Below, piece by piece: positions 8,757 through 18,215 of a stretch of 64,000 nucleotides of DNA. Both the position numbers and the translations under genes were made by a program. Each line of letters begins with the position of its first letter. Positions within the stretch are counted from its first letter, which is position 1. Source of the DNA: Bacteroidia bacterium. GTDB taxonomy: Bacteria > Bacteroidota > Bacteroidia > Bacteroidales > Prolixibacteraceae. The notes beneath the pieces are model-generated. The model did not search any database, was not told where the DNA came from, and saw only the letters and a list, made by a program, of their open reading frames with translations. The stretch spans positions 1 through 64,000 of the forward strand of contig JAPLDT010000103.1 in NCBI GenBank assembly GCA_026391315.1. Reading direction: 5' to 3'.

Positions 8757-8794
8757 AATTAAAAAACCCTGTCAGAATATTTCCTGACAGGGTT
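8757..8794 (-). terminator. Intrinsic terminator of the susCD operon
   Basis: On the minus strand AACCCTGTCAG, an 8-base loop, then CTGACAGGGTT form an 11-bp perfect stem followed by a T-rich tail. It lies 38 bases past the susD stop, between susD and the DUF2490 promoter. Confidence 0.85.
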
Positions 8795-8831
8795 AATTGG
8801 ATAAAAAAGCAGAAGGAATTGATCAGGGTTG

Positions 8832-10319
8832 TTATTTGTTAATCCACATTTCACTGTTGATATCATCGGTATCGGCTCCAAATTGACTGGTCAGCGCCGC
8901 ATGATAATTCACTGAATTGGTTGTCCTTTCTGAACTCGGATATTGCCATCTTTTTGCTATACGCTGACTGTTTCCAGTTCCTACGCCGGTCAGGAATGTT
9001 GGAACACCCGTGCGGCGGGCATTGTTATAAGCTTCCCAGCCTGAATTCTGGAAGAAAGCCAGGTATTTTTGAGTCAGGATCTGTGTAAGGGCTACCTGAT
9101 TGTCGATGCTGTATTTTACACTATTTTGGGTATAATAGGCAGTCCACTGGGTATCAACATTCGCCCCATGAAAAGTCCAGGAGGCCTGTATCCCTTTTAC
9201 ATAGTAGGTTTCAGCGTTGCCGTTTACCCAGCCTCTGTTGATAGCCTCAGCGATATTGAAACACATTTCGGCATATCCTATCTGAATACAAGGTTCTCCA
9301 AAATAGCTTCCGTAATAGTGGTTCTTGCTGATGGGAGAGTACTGACCATCCAACATTTTGACCGACATATCATCGAGGCTTTCACCTGAAAAGGCGCCAA
9401 CATAAGCGGCAAAATCCGTGGGCAGCAATCCGCTTTTGATTTTTGCAGCGGCAGGATCTGCAACGATAAAGGTCCTTGGATCTCTCAGGGCTACCAGCGT
9501 ATTCAGATAGGTGGCCGACATATTGTTCCTGGTGGCAGTCTTCCCGTATTCATCAGGATTGATTGGGTACTTGTCTGGCGATGCGTTGAAGGTAAACTTC
9601 AGGTTGTCATCCAGGGAGGTCATCAGTGGATATTTTGTCGGATTAGAGATCACAGCGCTAAACTGGGATTTGATATTCAGCTCACTGTCGGATTCCTTTT
9701 TGCTTAGGGTAATTAGCAAGCGGAGTTTGTAAGCATTGACTACTTTCTGCCATTTGGAAAGGTTATTTCCAAGCATAAAATCCCCCGTCAGGGAATTATC
9801 CCCCTTGTTGATAAGCAGTTGTAAATCATTGTTTGCTTCTTCCAGCCAAATAAGGGCCTGTTTAAAAACTGCCTTCTGGGTGTCATATTTAGGCTGTGTA
9901 TTCTCAAGTCCTTTCAAGGCATCAGTTAACGGCACATCACCCAATCTCATTGACATGTCGATGAAGAAATAGGCATTAAAAAACTTACCAAGCGCAGAGT
10001 AAGGGTTATTATCGGGAAGTCCTACGCGTTTAGCCTCCAAAGACATCTGTTTTACATTCTGAAGTTGTGTAAAATTGAAGTGGATGTTGGTCCAGTCGTA
10101 AGTCTGATCGCCATAGTAGGCGTAGTTGCTGCACCAAAATTGATTCCATTTCTGAACATCGCTCCAGGGCGCATAATAGGTACCATACAATACATTTGTA
10201 AAAATCAGGGAGGGAGGAACAGTCCCGGGATGGTTCGGATCTTTCTCCAATGCATCGAATTTCTGGCATGATGCCATCGAAATTGCCAGCACAATAAGAA
10301 GTGTAAATATATTTTTCAT
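8832..10319 (-). CDS. susD: SusD/RagB-like outer-membrane lipoprotein (SusD-like type 2)
   Basis: A 495-residue surface lipoprotein: signal peptide MKNIFTLLIVLAISMASC with lipobox Cys, then an N-terminal segment typical of SusD-like type 2 proteins (EKDPNHPGTVPPSLIFTNVL). TPR-like helices bear the SusC-facing region (AYFFIDMSMRLGDVPLTDAL), and the C-terminus includes AFFQNSGWEAYNNARRTGVP. It binds the ligand and closes the SusC barrel as a lid. The ATG at 10319 is chosen over an upstream in-frame codon at 10349 because it begins the signal peptide. It follows susC by 32 bases. The small secreted protein upstream may belong to the same operon. The ligand is unknown; no polysaccharide lyase or other decisive enzyme is adjacent. 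Confidence 0.94.
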   Translation of the reverse strand: MKNIFTLLIVLAISMASCQKFDALEKDPNHPGTVPPSLIFTNVLYGTYYAPWSDVQKWNQFWCSNYAYYGDQTYDWTNIHFNFTQLQNVKQMSLEAKRVGLPDNNPYSALGKFFNAYFFIDMSMRLGDVPLTDALKGLENTQPKYDTQKAVFKQALIWLEEANNDLQLLINKGDNSLTGDFMLGNNLSKWQKVVNAYKLRLLITLSKKESDSELNIKSQFSAVISNPTKYPLMTSLDDNLKFTFNASPDKYPINPDEYGKTATRNNMSATYLNTLVALRDPRTFIVADPAAAKIKSGLLPTDFAAYVGAFSGESLDDMSVKMLDGQYSPISKNHYYGSYFGEPCIQIGYAEMCFNIAEAINRGWVNGNAETYYVKGIQASWTFHGANVDTQWTAYYTQNSVKYSIDNQVALTQILTQKYLAFFQNSGWEAYNNARRTGVPTFLTGVGTGNSQRIAKRWQYPSSERTTNSVNYHAALTSQFGADTDDINSEMWINK

Positions 10320-10351
10320 GTTTCTATGAATGAAGAATTTAAATAGCATGT

Positions 10352-13300
10352 TTAGAACGTAAAATTCAGGTTAAAGCCAATTCGTCTGCTCGTGGGAGTT
10401 TGAAGACCTGACGAAGCATTGAGGCCGACATATTGTTCAATATCCATATCCGATTTAGCCGCGAAATAGAGCAGATTTCTTCCGATAAATGAAATATTGG
10501 CTTGTTTGATGAAGGTTTTGCTCAGGTACTGTTGAGGCAAGTTGTAGGTAATCACTACTTCACGCAATTTCACGAAGGTTCGACTGATAATTGTTCCTTC
10601 ATCGGTCCCATAGTAGCGACTAATGTAGTCTTGCACGTAGGTAGGGGTAGCATTGGGTTTAAATTGAAGTTGATCATAGTTGATTACGTTACCATCGGAG
10701 TCGAATTTAATAGCAGTATTGTTGCTAACCTGAACACCTTCACCTACATACGATTTTATTCCTTTGGTGTCGTTAAGCCTTGCAACACCCATCTCCCCCT
10801 CAACTGTCGCTAAGTTCCGACCACCCTGGAATGTTTTCTTTTCCACATAATCCTGGATTTTTCCACCAAATCGTCCGTCAAATTGAAACCTCAGGCTAAT
10901 GTTTTTATAAGAAATGGTATTGTTGATTGCTGCCGAAAAGTTGGCATTGGTATTTCCCATAAACTGAGGAACTGAATTTCTGATCGGACGACCGCTTGCA
11001 TCGTTGATAATTTTGCCATCAGGAGTTCTTACAAAAGCTGCCGTATAGAGCTTGTCCATACGATCTCCAACTTTCAGATAGACATTCAGTTTGTCTACAC
11101 CGGGATAAATCTCATTTAAGTACTGCTGATAGGTGGAGTAGTTCGCTGAGATATCCCAGCTAAATCCATCCTTATTTCTAAACGGAGTTCCGGAGACGGA
11201 AAGTTCAAATCCTTTGCGCTGTACTTTGATTCCGTTGACGAGGGCGGTATTAAAGCCAGATGCGCCCGAAATTGGAAGGTTGAATATTTTTGGTCCATCG
11301 ATGCTTGAATAATAGGTAAGCTCAAATCTGAGCTTATTGTCGAACATGCCAACATCTGTTCCTGCCTCCCATGCCGAACTTGAACTTGGTTTAAGTTGCG
11401 GGTTTGAAATAGTGCTGGTATAAGATGCTGCCGCGGCGCCCTGAATCAGGTTGATGTTGTAAGAAGAAGAATTTTGATAAGTAGGTCCGTCGTAAGGGGA
11501 ATTATAGGCGGAGCCATAACCCAGAACACTAAAGCCCAGCATCTGGTAGGTAGGTCCGATAACTGAAGAAGTGAGCGCACTACCGACATTTGCATAAGAG
11601 CCCCTTAATTTCCAGGATTTCACCGTATGGATTTTTACCAATTTGGACATCTCGATACTAGCCGATGCCGATGGATAAAAATAGGCATTGTTTGCAGCAG
11701 GCAAGGTTGAGTTCTTATCCGTACGTCCTGTTAAAGACAGTGTTGCAAAATCATTGTAGGTAACATCAGCGGTAGCATAAGCGCTTAATACCTGCATTGG
11801 CGCATAGAAATTGTAGGACTTAACAGGATTCTTGGAATTGCTTAAGTTGTACCAGCCCGGAACATTCAGATAATCCGTGGTTGCAAAACTGCTCCTGAAA
11901 TCATAGGTCCGGATATTTCCACCTGCCGTGGCGTGTAAGCTCAGTTTTGGCGTAACGTATTGGTCGTATGAAAGTAACAAATCGGTATTGTTTTCGAACA
12001 AGGTACGTTTGTCTTCACGATAATCGCCAAGAGCTTGTTCGCGGCCATAAGGGTGAGCTGAAAATGGCATCTTTTCCGACCTGAACAAATCGTAAGAGGT
12101 GATGGCTGTGCGTGCTTGTAAATTCAAATATTTGTTGAATTTATAGTTGACTGATGCATAGCCTTTCAAGTCGTTTTTGTAATGGCCTCTCAACCATTCG
12201 TACGACATGAAATAGGGGTTGTGGTAACGGGTGTATTCTTCATATAAAGATTGAACCCCTTCTTTTCCTGGTTGCCAGTAGTTACGCATATCTGCGATAT
12301 TCCAGTCGGCGCCTGCCCAAAGCGTAATGTTGTAGATGATACTATTCGGACCATAGGAAACATCAGGGATGTTGGGTGTAAATTGTCGGCCGAAAGCAAG
12401 GTTTGCATCTACACGGAGTTTCTTTGAGATACTATATCCCCCTGAAAGATTGAAATTGATCATGTTTAATTTCGTGTTCGGCACCATTCCCTTTTGGTAG
12501 CTGTGAGAGGCCGACATCCGGATGTCACCTTTCCCATTGCTAGCGCCAAAAGAAAAACTGTTGTTCAACAAATATCCGGTTTCAAGGAACCTTTTCAGGT
12601 TGTCTTTTCCGCGTGCAGTCCATGGTGTAGCTGAACGAACGCCCTGCGCATTGACCGGACTGTCGTATTGCGGAATTAGCTGACCATTAAATGCCGGTCC
12701 CCAAACATCATAATCCGCATCATTTAATCCGCCCCCTTTGCCATCGCCAAATGCATAGACACCATGATCACCGGGACCGTATAAATCCTGGGTCTTGGGA
12801 AAAGCTGTAAATCCTGCATCGAACATGGTGCTGGAATTGAATTCTGCTGAAAAACCGGATTTGTCTTTGGATCCTCTTTTGCTGGTGATCTGAATTGCCC
12901 CGTACTGACCTCTGGAGCCATAGAGCGCGGCAGCGGCAGGACCTTTAAGAACAGTATAGGTTTCAATATCATCAGGATTAAGGTCCCATGTGTCTGTTTG
13001 AACCGGAACCCCGTCAACTACATAGAGCGGAGCATATCCACGGAGAAGTACTGTTGGGGCGCCCAATAATTCGGTTGATGATCCAACTGATAAACCAGCA
13101 ATCTTGCCGGTTAATCCATTTATAGGATTGGGCTCCCTTGCTTTGACAAGTTCGCTGCCTTTGATATCCTGTACGGCGAAACCGATGGTGCTCTTTTGTT
13201 TTTCAATACCAAGGGCGGTAACAACTACCTCTTGAATCTGTTCTTTTACCTCATTTAAAATCAGATCGATGCTCTTTTTATTCCCGACTGGTGATTCGGT

Positions 13301-13534
13301 AGGTTCATAACCAATAAAAGAAGCAACCAAAATGTCGGTAGAAGTAGCCTTAATCGAAAAGTGACCTGCACCATTGGAAAGCGTTCCAATGGATGTACCC
13401 TTTATTTGAATGGTCGCTCCAGGAAGGGGCTCACCGTTGGTACTTTTAACAATTCCTTCTATGTTTTCTTTTTGAGCGTAGATGAATTGCCCAATCAGAA
13501 GGAAGGTTATTCCTAAAAAAATTGTTTTACGCAT
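10352..13534 (-). CDS. susC: SusC/RagA-family TonB-dependent transporter
   Basis: A 1060-residue outer-membrane transporter. After a signal peptide (ending FIYAQ) comes a carboxypeptidase-regulatory-like domain (IEGIVKSTNGEPLPGATIQIKGT), a TonB-box-like stretch near VQEVVVTALGIEKQ, the plug (GLTGKIAGLSVGSS, PLYVVDGVPVQTD, VLKGPAAAALYGSRGQYGAI), and a long 22-strand barrel ending RRIGFNLNFTF. It imports an oligomer across the outer membrane with the SusD-like lipoprotein, powered by TonB/ExbBD. No anti-sigma or hybrid two-component regulator is attached here, unlike many polysaccharide loci. Confidence 0.96.
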   Translation of the reverse strand: MRKTIFLGITFLLIGQFIYAQKENIEGIVKSTNGEPLPGATIQIKGTSIGTLSNGAGHFSIKATSTDILVASFIGYEPTESPVGNKKSIDLILNEVKEQIQEVVVTALGIEKQKSTIGFAVQDIKGSELVKAREPNPINGLTGKIAGLSVGSSTELLGAPTVLLRGYAPLYVVDGVPVQTDTWDLNPDDIETYTVLKGPAAAALYGSRGQYGAIQITSKRGSKDKSGFSAEFNSSTMFDAGFTAFPKTQDLYGPGDHGVYAFGDGKGGGLNDADYDVWGPAFNGQLIPQYDSPVNAQGVRSATPWTARGKDNLKRFLETGYLLNNSFSFGASNGKGDIRMSASHSYQKGMVPNTKLNMINFNLSGGYSISKKLRVDANLAFGRQFTPNIPDVSYGPNSIIYNITLWAGADWNIADMRNYWQPGKEGVQSLYEEYTRYHNPYFMSYEWLRGHYKNDLKGYASVNYKFNKYLNLQARTAITSYDLFRSEKMPFSAHPYGREQALGDYREDKRTLFENNTDLLLSYDQYVTPKLSLHATAGGNIRTYDFRSSFATTDYLNVPGWYNLSNSKNPVKSYNFYAPMQVLSAYATADVTYNDFATLSLTGRTDKNSTLPAANNAYFYPSASASIEMSKLVKIHTVKSWKLRGSYANVGSALTSSVIGPTYQMLGFSVLGYGSAYNSPYDGPTYQNSSSYNINLIQGAAAASYTSTISNPQLKPSSSSAWEAGTDVGMFDNKLRFELTYYSSIDGPKIFNLPISGASGFNTALVNGIKVQRKGFELSVSGTPFRNKDGFSWDISANYSTYQQYLNEIYPGVDKLNVYLKVGDRMDKLYTAAFVRTPDGKIINDASGRPIRNSVPQFMGNTNANFSAAINNTISYKNISLRFQFDGRFGGKIQDYVEKKTFQGGRNLATVEGEMGVARLNDTKGIKSYVGEGVQVSNNTAIKFDSDGNVINYDQLQFKPNATPTYVQDYISRYYGTDEGTIISRTFVKLREVVITYNLPQQYLSKTFIKQANISFIGRNLLYFAAKSDMDIEQYVGLNASSGLQTPTSRRIGFNLNFTF

Positions 13535-13618
13535 TTTATGGATTTTAGAATTAATAATTGAATCAGGTTATACAAAATATTTTGGGGCGATTGATTTCTA
13601 TCTTTTAGGCATACCAAT

Positions 13619-13650
13619 GGCTGTTACAGTTGAATTTAACTGTAATAGCC
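13619..13650. promoter_or_regulatory. Hairpin between the small secreted protein and susC
   Basis: GGCTGTTACAGTT and AACTGTAATAGCC form a 13-bp stem with one G-U pair and a 6-base loop, 85 bases upstream of susC. It is not followed by a T-run, so it is more likely an mRNA structure (processing or stability between cistrons) than a terminator. Confidence 0.5.
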
Positions 13651-13683
13651 AGGCTATTTGATTTTTTACCTGTCGGGGTATTG

Positions 13684-14232
13684 CTACATAACGAGGCTTA
13701 CTCTATTGGTAAACAGCGCTATGAGTGAGTCCAGATCGGGAGTATTGCCAATCGCCTTTTCAAAACTGTTGGAATCGGCCGAAATTGCATTGAGTGCAAC
13801 GTCAAGGACTTTGGTGAAAGTTACTGTAGCCGTTTCAAGCGTATTTGTGCCCTTTTTTACGCCTTTTTTCAGATGATGCTCAATTCTCATAACCGCCTCA
13901 TAGATAATCGGCTTTCTAACCATAGTTTTCGTTTGAGGATTTCCAGGAACGGTAGGTGTTTCAAAGGTATATTTGGATTCGAGCAAATACAATCTCCGCG
14001 AAACATCCTGACCGAACACATGCTTTTCCAGCATATCATCCGGTATGGATTTGAGGTCATTCTCGGTGGTATAGATTCTGAACTCGAACACGGATAACCC
14101 GGACGAATGCGAAGGAGTACCAGGCTTTACAGACTTTTCAGTATCAACCACTACTGCCAACGCATCCTGAGAAAACAGATGGTTGGCCGCAAGACTAAAC
14201 AGAACCAAAATGGAAACGATTTTTACTATCAT
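13684..14232 (-). CDS. Secreted protein of unknown function upstream of susCD
   Basis: A 182-residue protein with a signal peptide (MIVKIVSILVLFSLAANHLFSQ). The mature part contains FEFRIYTTENDLKSIPD, a proline-rich turn, EAVMRIEHHLKKGVKK and an alpha-helical C-terminus. No family is recognised. It lies 149 bases upstream of susC on the same strand, with only a hairpin between, so co-expression is plausible. It could be a periplasmic or surface helper of the transporter. Confidence 0.75.
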   Translation of the reverse strand: MIVKIVSILVLFSLAANHLFSQDALAVVVDTEKSVKPGTPSHSSGLSVFEFRIYTTENDLKSIPDDMLEKHVFGQDVSRRLYLLESKYTFETPTVPGNPQTKTMVRKPIIYEAVMRIEHHLKKGVKKGTNTLETATVTFTKVLDVALNAISADSNSFEKAIGNTPDLDSLIALFTNRVSLVM

Positions 14233-14388
14233 AACTTTAATTGAAGTTCTTTTAACTTCTGTTTTTTACTATTAACGAAAATTTACTTAAAATTTGAATT
14301 TATTACAAAAATACTGTCTTGATGTTACAGATTGATGACAGAAATCTTACAATTCAGGTAATTGATGTTACAAAATCTTTAGGTGGAG

Positions 14389-14420
14389 AATTGACAATTG
14401 ACAATTGAAAATTGACAATT
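14389..14420. repeat. Short AATTGAC tandem repeat
   Basis: Four near-identical copies of a 7-10 base unit (ATTGACA/ATTGAAA) stand in tandem in the 288-base gap before the deacetylase gene. The rest of the gap is AT-rich with no gene. Confidence 0.6.
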
Positions 14421-14428
14421 CTATATGC

Positions 14429-14457
14429 TTTTGTTACATTGAATTGTCTTAATTTTG
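14429..14457 (+). promoter_or_regulatory. Possible promoter of the deacetylase gene
   Basis: TTTTG at 14429-14433 and TAATTTTG at 14450-14457 resemble the Bacteroidota -33 and -7 elements. The 16-base spacer is shorter than usual, so the call is weak. Confidence 0.3.
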
Positions 14458-14520
14458 AATGATCTGTTTTTTCCATTTCAGGAATATAGATCATTTTATA
14501 ACTATTAAAAAATTAACGCC

Positions 14521-15492
14521 ATGAACACAATGAACACGACTAATTTCGTCAAAAATAGGGGGAGGTTTTCAATTGTCTTTTTACTGGTTTCTTCCCTTTT
14601 TCTGACCTCCGCTTTTGGACAGTCCAAATTGTTAAGCGAACGTCTGGGTTACAAACCGACTGATAAATTGCTGATAGTCAACTGTGATGACGTCGGTATG
14701 TGCAATGCCGCCAATATGGCTGTCATAGATGGAATGGAAAACGGGATGATCACATCGGGTACCATTATGACTCCCTGTCCATGGTCCGGAGCAATCATGG
14801 ATTACGCCAAAAATCATCCGGGAAAAGATTTTGGTATTCACCTGACCCATACGGCAGAATGGAGCTTTTACCGCTGGGGACCCGTGGCCCCCAGAGAGCA
14901 GGTAAAAGGATTGTGCGATCCGGATGGTTTTCTATGGCGCAGTGTGGAGGAGGTTTACGCCCATTCCAATCCGGCTGAGGCATTGGTAGAAGGGCGCGCG
15001 CAAATCAAAAAAGCGCTTGCATCCGGAGTTCCTGTTACACATATTGATTCGCACATGGGCACGATGCAATACTCACCTGATTATTTCAAGGCTTACGTGC
15101 AGTTGGCTATGGAGTTCAATCTGCCTTTGCGGATGCCTTCCCAATCTACCATGGAGAAATTTAAGCAACCCACATTGCGGGATGAGCTTGCTAAACAAGG
15201 CGTTGTCTTTACGGATTATTTTGTTTACGATGAGCTCGATAACTACAAAGAAGTGAAGCCCTTCTGGATCAACATCATCAAAAATCTGAAACCGGGAGTG
15301 ACGGAAATATTTATCCATGCCTCAAAGTTAAGCGACGAATTGAAGGCCATCACCGGCACTGCAGAAAAAAGGGCACAGGAAGCTGCCTGCTTTACCAGCG
15401 ATAAAGAAATCAGAAAATTAATAAAAGATGAAGGGGTGATTTTGATCGGGTACAGACCATTGATGGAATTACAGCGGAAAATCAGGAAATAG
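14521..15492 (+). CDS. Secreted YdjC/ChbG-type carbohydrate deacetylase
   Basis: A 323-residue protein with a signal peptide (FSIVFLLVSSLFLTSAFGQ) and the YdjC fold. Metal and catalytic residues are visible as the Asp pair in IVNCDDVGMC, His in FGIHLTHTAEW, and the HxxxH pair in VTHIDSHMGTM. ChbG, a characterised member, deacetylates chito-oligosaccharides; this enzyme would act in the periplasm or at the surface on N-acetylated sugars. The second ATG at 14530 is an alternative start. It fits the surrounding glycan-processing genes, but no regulator is attached. Confidence 0.88.
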   Translation: MNTMNTTNFVKNRGRFSIVFLLVSSLFLTSAFGQSKLLSERLGYKPTDKLLIVNCDDVGMCNAANMAVIDGMENGMITSGTIMTPCPWSGAIMDYAKNHPGKDFGIHLTHTAEWSFYRWGPVAPREQVKGLCDPDGFLWRSVEEVYAHSNPAEALVEGRAQIKKALASGVPVTHIDSHMGTMQYSPDYFKAYVQLAMEFNLPLRMPSQSTMEKFKQPTLRDELAKQGVVFTDYFVYDELDNYKEVKPFWINIIKNLKPGVTEIFIHASKLSDELKAITGTAEKRAQEAACFTSDKEIRKLIKDEGVILIGYRPLMELQRKIRK

Positions 15493-15493
15493 C

Positions 15494-15613
15494 GTTTAAA
15501 GTTTGAAATGTTTATGATGTTTGAAATGTTGCTGGTCCCTGAGCGGAGTCGAAGGGCAAATGTTTGAACCCTATAAACTTTTCAAACATTTCAAACAATA
15601 TAAAACCTTTTAA
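15494..15613. repeat. Composite REP element (palindrome core in TTTGAAATG arms)
   Basis: A REP-like core containing CCCTGAGCGGAGTCGAAGGG (15534-15556 with its leading GGT) is flanked on the left by AAGTTTGAAATGTTT-type repeats and on the right by the inverse (AAACATTTCAAAC). Similar composites occur at 56395-56620 and 61686-61925. Confidence 0.75.
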
Positions 15614-15673
15614 CCCCTTTCAATTCGCTACGTAACTACTATAATTGGAATCATTGTTGTCGAGTCAAAAATT

Positions 15674-15694
15674 TACTTTATCCGCTACGCGGAA
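15674..15694 (+). repeat. Partial copy of the nearby inverted-repeat end
   Basis: This 21-base stretch (core CCGCTACGCGG) repeats the inner part of the left end of the 137-bp element that follows. Confidence 0.7.
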
Positions 15695-15715
15695 TTCCAA
15701 CATCTTAACACTAAA

Positions 15716-15852
15716 TTTTCTACAATACTTTATCCGCTACGCGGAAAACAAATTTGCTAATACCATTGTTGTACAGTGCTTTAGCTATTATCTTTTGTCA
15801 ATTAGGGTACAGCTGAGAATTTTCCGCGTAGCGGATAAAGTATTGTAGAAAA
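15716..15852. mobile_element. MITE-like element with perfect 33-bp inverted ends
   Basis: The left end (15716-15748, beginning TTTTCTACAATACTTT) and the right end (15820-15852, ending AAAGTATTGTAGAAAA) are exact reverse complements over 33 bases. They enclose 71 bases with no coding potential. There is no obvious target-site duplication. Each end contains the quasi-palindrome CCGCTACGCGG. A related palindrome, CCTCGTAGAGG, lies at about 15875. It could be a non-autonomous transposon or a large hairpin-forming regulatory repeat. Confidence 0.6.
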
Positions 15853-15957
15853 CAATCCCCAAAAAACATTTTACCTCGTAGAGGTTAAAGAAATTAAACG
15901 TTCAGAAATTTTTGAAAATTTAACCGGACACAAGTGAATTGGAATAACTATATCATC

Positions 15958-18114
15958 ATGAGAAATTATTTATTCGGATTAATCTTCCTGGCAGGGAGTT
16001 TGATCATGCACAACACCAATGCCTTGGGCTTTGGTGTTGCCTCTGTAAATAAAGGGAAATCCTATTTGCAGGAGTCAATGGTAAAGGTTCAGCTTCCTGC
16101 CGAAGGCAAACTTAATATTGTTAAACTTATTAAGGTGGGAGACGCCATAGCTGCTGTTTCCACCGACAAAATTTTCTACTTTGAAAAGAGTAAATGGCGC
16201 ATGGAATCCATTCCCGGCAGGTGGAAAACTGCGGGTCTTGATAAGAGTGGCAAGCTTTGGCTTGGAGGAATGGGGAAGGTATTGCGGGTAGCAGACATGA
16301 AGGAATTGTCACTACCTGCTGAAGAGGAAAAGGACACCATCCTTTCTTTGCTTTGGATCAATGATAAAGCCATGCTGGTTGGAACTGGCAGAGGCGTCTG
16401 GCAATGGAACGGAACCTGGCAAAAGATGCCTGATTTTGGCTCCTTTTCCGTGCGTCAGCTTATCCAAGGGAAAGGCGATGAATTGTGGGCAGCTACCAAT
16501 GGCGGATTGTTCAGAAAAATTGCCGGTGGATGGGTGAATTTAACTTATGCGGTAATGTCACCCGGTTTGGGACTCAATTACTTCAGTCTATCAGCAGGGT
16601 TATCATCCGATGCTGTTTATTTTGGCTGCCAGCCGGCCGTGGGTTTGATTTCAGATAAGGGCGACCACCAGCTTTTCTCGGGCGATGATGGATTGCCTGT
16701 TGGTCCGGTTACCACAATTGTTCCGTCAGGAGATAATTTATGGTTGGGGACACCGGAGGGAGCCATTTGCAAGCTAAAAGGATCATGGAGATATTATGCA
16801 GGCAAAAGATGGCTGGATGATAACCAGGTCAACGATATACTGGTGCTGGAGGCCAACAGGGTATGGGTAGCTACACCCGCAGGAATCAATGAACTGAGAA
16901 AGACTCCGTTGACACTTGAGCAAAAGGCTGCCTATTTTGAAAAGCGTCTGAATGAGAGGCATTTGCACTATGGTTTCGCTTCTGAATGTCGGTTTAAAAA
17001 ACTTTCGGATACGACATCTTTTACCCATTCTAGCAACGACAACGATGGCCTATGGACCTCGATTTACCTCGCTGCCGAATGTTTCAGGTATGCAGTGACA
17101 GGAGAAAAGGATGCATACGACAATGCAGTGCGGAGCTTTCTGGCGATGGAGAAGCTGGAGACCGTTACTCCGATTGGCGGATTTGTTGCACGCTCATATG
17201 TTTCGATCGATGAGAGCACGGGCGAGGGCGGTGAATGGCATGTTTCGGCCGATGGTAAATGGAAGTGGAAAGGAGATACCAGTTCGGATGAGATCGTTGG
17301 CCACATGTTTGCCTATCCGCTTTTTTATGACCTGGTTGCCAAAGGGGAGATGAAAGAGCGGGTAAAAGGTCTGGTTGACAGGTTAATGACCCATATTGTG
17401 GATCACAATTTCCTGTTAATTGATCTGGACGGAATACCAACACGTTGGGGTGTTTGGACCCCGGATTCTCTCAATAGTTCCAAAGGCTGGATGTATGAAA
17501 AGGGCATCAATTCGCTACAGATCCTTGCTTTTCTGAAGAGCGCATCCCATGTAACACAAAATCCGAAGTACGATAAAGCCTACAACTTCCTGGTAAGGGA
17601 GCATCATTATCTCGACAATATGTTGGTACAGAAGATGTTTGGTCCCTATGAGGTGAACCATTCGGATGATGAACTTTCATTTTTGCCGTATTATACCTTG
17701 CTGCGATATGGGAAAGAGAGTCCTGATAAGGAGGTCTATTCCAAAAGCCTGGAAAGAAGCTGGAAGGCAGAGGAGGCCGATCGGATCCCGATCTGGAATT
17801 ACATTGCCAGCATCGGACTGGGAAAAGGATGTGGTTTGGAGGTTGCCGAAGAGGAGATGCAACAAATTCCGCTGGATATAAGGAACTGGCCAATGTACAA
17901 TTCGCAAAGATGGGACATCAGAAAAAGCGCCATCAACGACCGGTTTTTCAAGCAGCAAGCGACAAAACCCATCCCGACACCTGAGCGTTCCATCTCCAAG
18001 TGGAACAGCAACACTTACCAGATGGATGGGGGAGGAGATGGTTTAAGTGAGGATGATGGTGCTTACTTTTTACTACCATACTGGATGGCGAAGTACCATA
18101 AATTGCTCGACTAG
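15958..18114 (+). CDS. Secreted beta-propeller plus helical-barrel protein, unknown function
   Basis: A 718-residue protein with a signal peptide (MRNYLFGLIFLAGSLIM). The first ~310 residues contain propeller-type repeats of the two-component-regulator style (SGKLWLGGMGKV, DELWAATNGGLFR, DNLWLGTPEGAI, NRVWVATPAGINE). From about residue 330 it becomes an alpha-helical region resembling six-hairpin glycosidase folds (DGLWTSIYLAAECFRYAVTG, SSDEIVGHMFAYPLFYDLV, WMYEKGINSLQILAFL). The ATG at 15958 is preferred to one at 15934 because it opens the signal peptide. A glycan-related role is likely from fold and neighbours, but no catalytic residue can be assigned. Confidence 0.82.
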   Translation: MRNYLFGLIFLAGSLIMHNTNALGFGVASVNKGKSYLQESMVKVQLPAEGKLNIVKLIKVGDAIAAVSTDKIFYFEKSKWRMESIPGRWKTAGLDKSGKLWLGGMGKVLRVADMKELSLPAEEEKDTILSLLWINDKAMLVGTGRGVWQWNGTWQKMPDFGSFSVRQLIQGKGDELWAATNGGLFRKIAGGWVNLTYAVMSPGLGLNYFSLSAGLSSDAVYFGCQPAVGLISDKGDHQLFSGDDGLPVGPVTTIVPSGDNLWLGTPEGAICKLKGSWRYYAGKRWLDDNQVNDILVLEANRVWVATPAGINELRKTPLTLEQKAAYFEKRLNERHLHYGFASECRFKKLSDTTSFTHSSNDNDGLWTSIYLAAECFRYAVTGEKDAYDNAVRSFLAMEKLETVTPIGGFVARSYVSIDESTGEGGEWHVSADGKWKWKGDTSSDEIVGHMFAYPLFYDLVAKGEMKERVKGLVDRLMTHIVDHNFLLIDLDGIPTRWGVWTPDSLNSSKGWMYEKGINSLQILAFLKSASHVTQNPKYDKAYNFLVREHHYLDNMLVQKMFGPYEVNHSDDELSFLPYYTLLRYGKESPDKEVYSKSLERSWKAEEADRIPIWNYIASIGLGKGCGLEVAEEEMQQIPLDIRNWPMYNSQRWDIRKSAINDRFFKQQATKPIPTPERSISKWNSNTYQMDGGGDGLSEDDGAYFLLPYWMAKYHKLLD

Positions 18115-18120
18115 AAACGA

Positions 18121-18215
18121 GTTATGAATTGTAAGTTATGAGTTATAAGTTATGAGTTATAATGCAACGATCTTGATCGCATCGAATTAACTCATAACTC
18201 ATAACTCATAATTTA
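18121..18215. terminator. Long imperfect inverted repeat between convergent genes
   Basis: Repeats of GTTATGAGTTATAA on the left are mirrored by ACTCATAACTCATAACTC on the right, forming a stem of nearly 30 bp with a few mismatches around a 20-base loop. It lies between the converging stops at 18114 and 18213 and can serve as a terminator in both directions. Confidence 0.65.
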
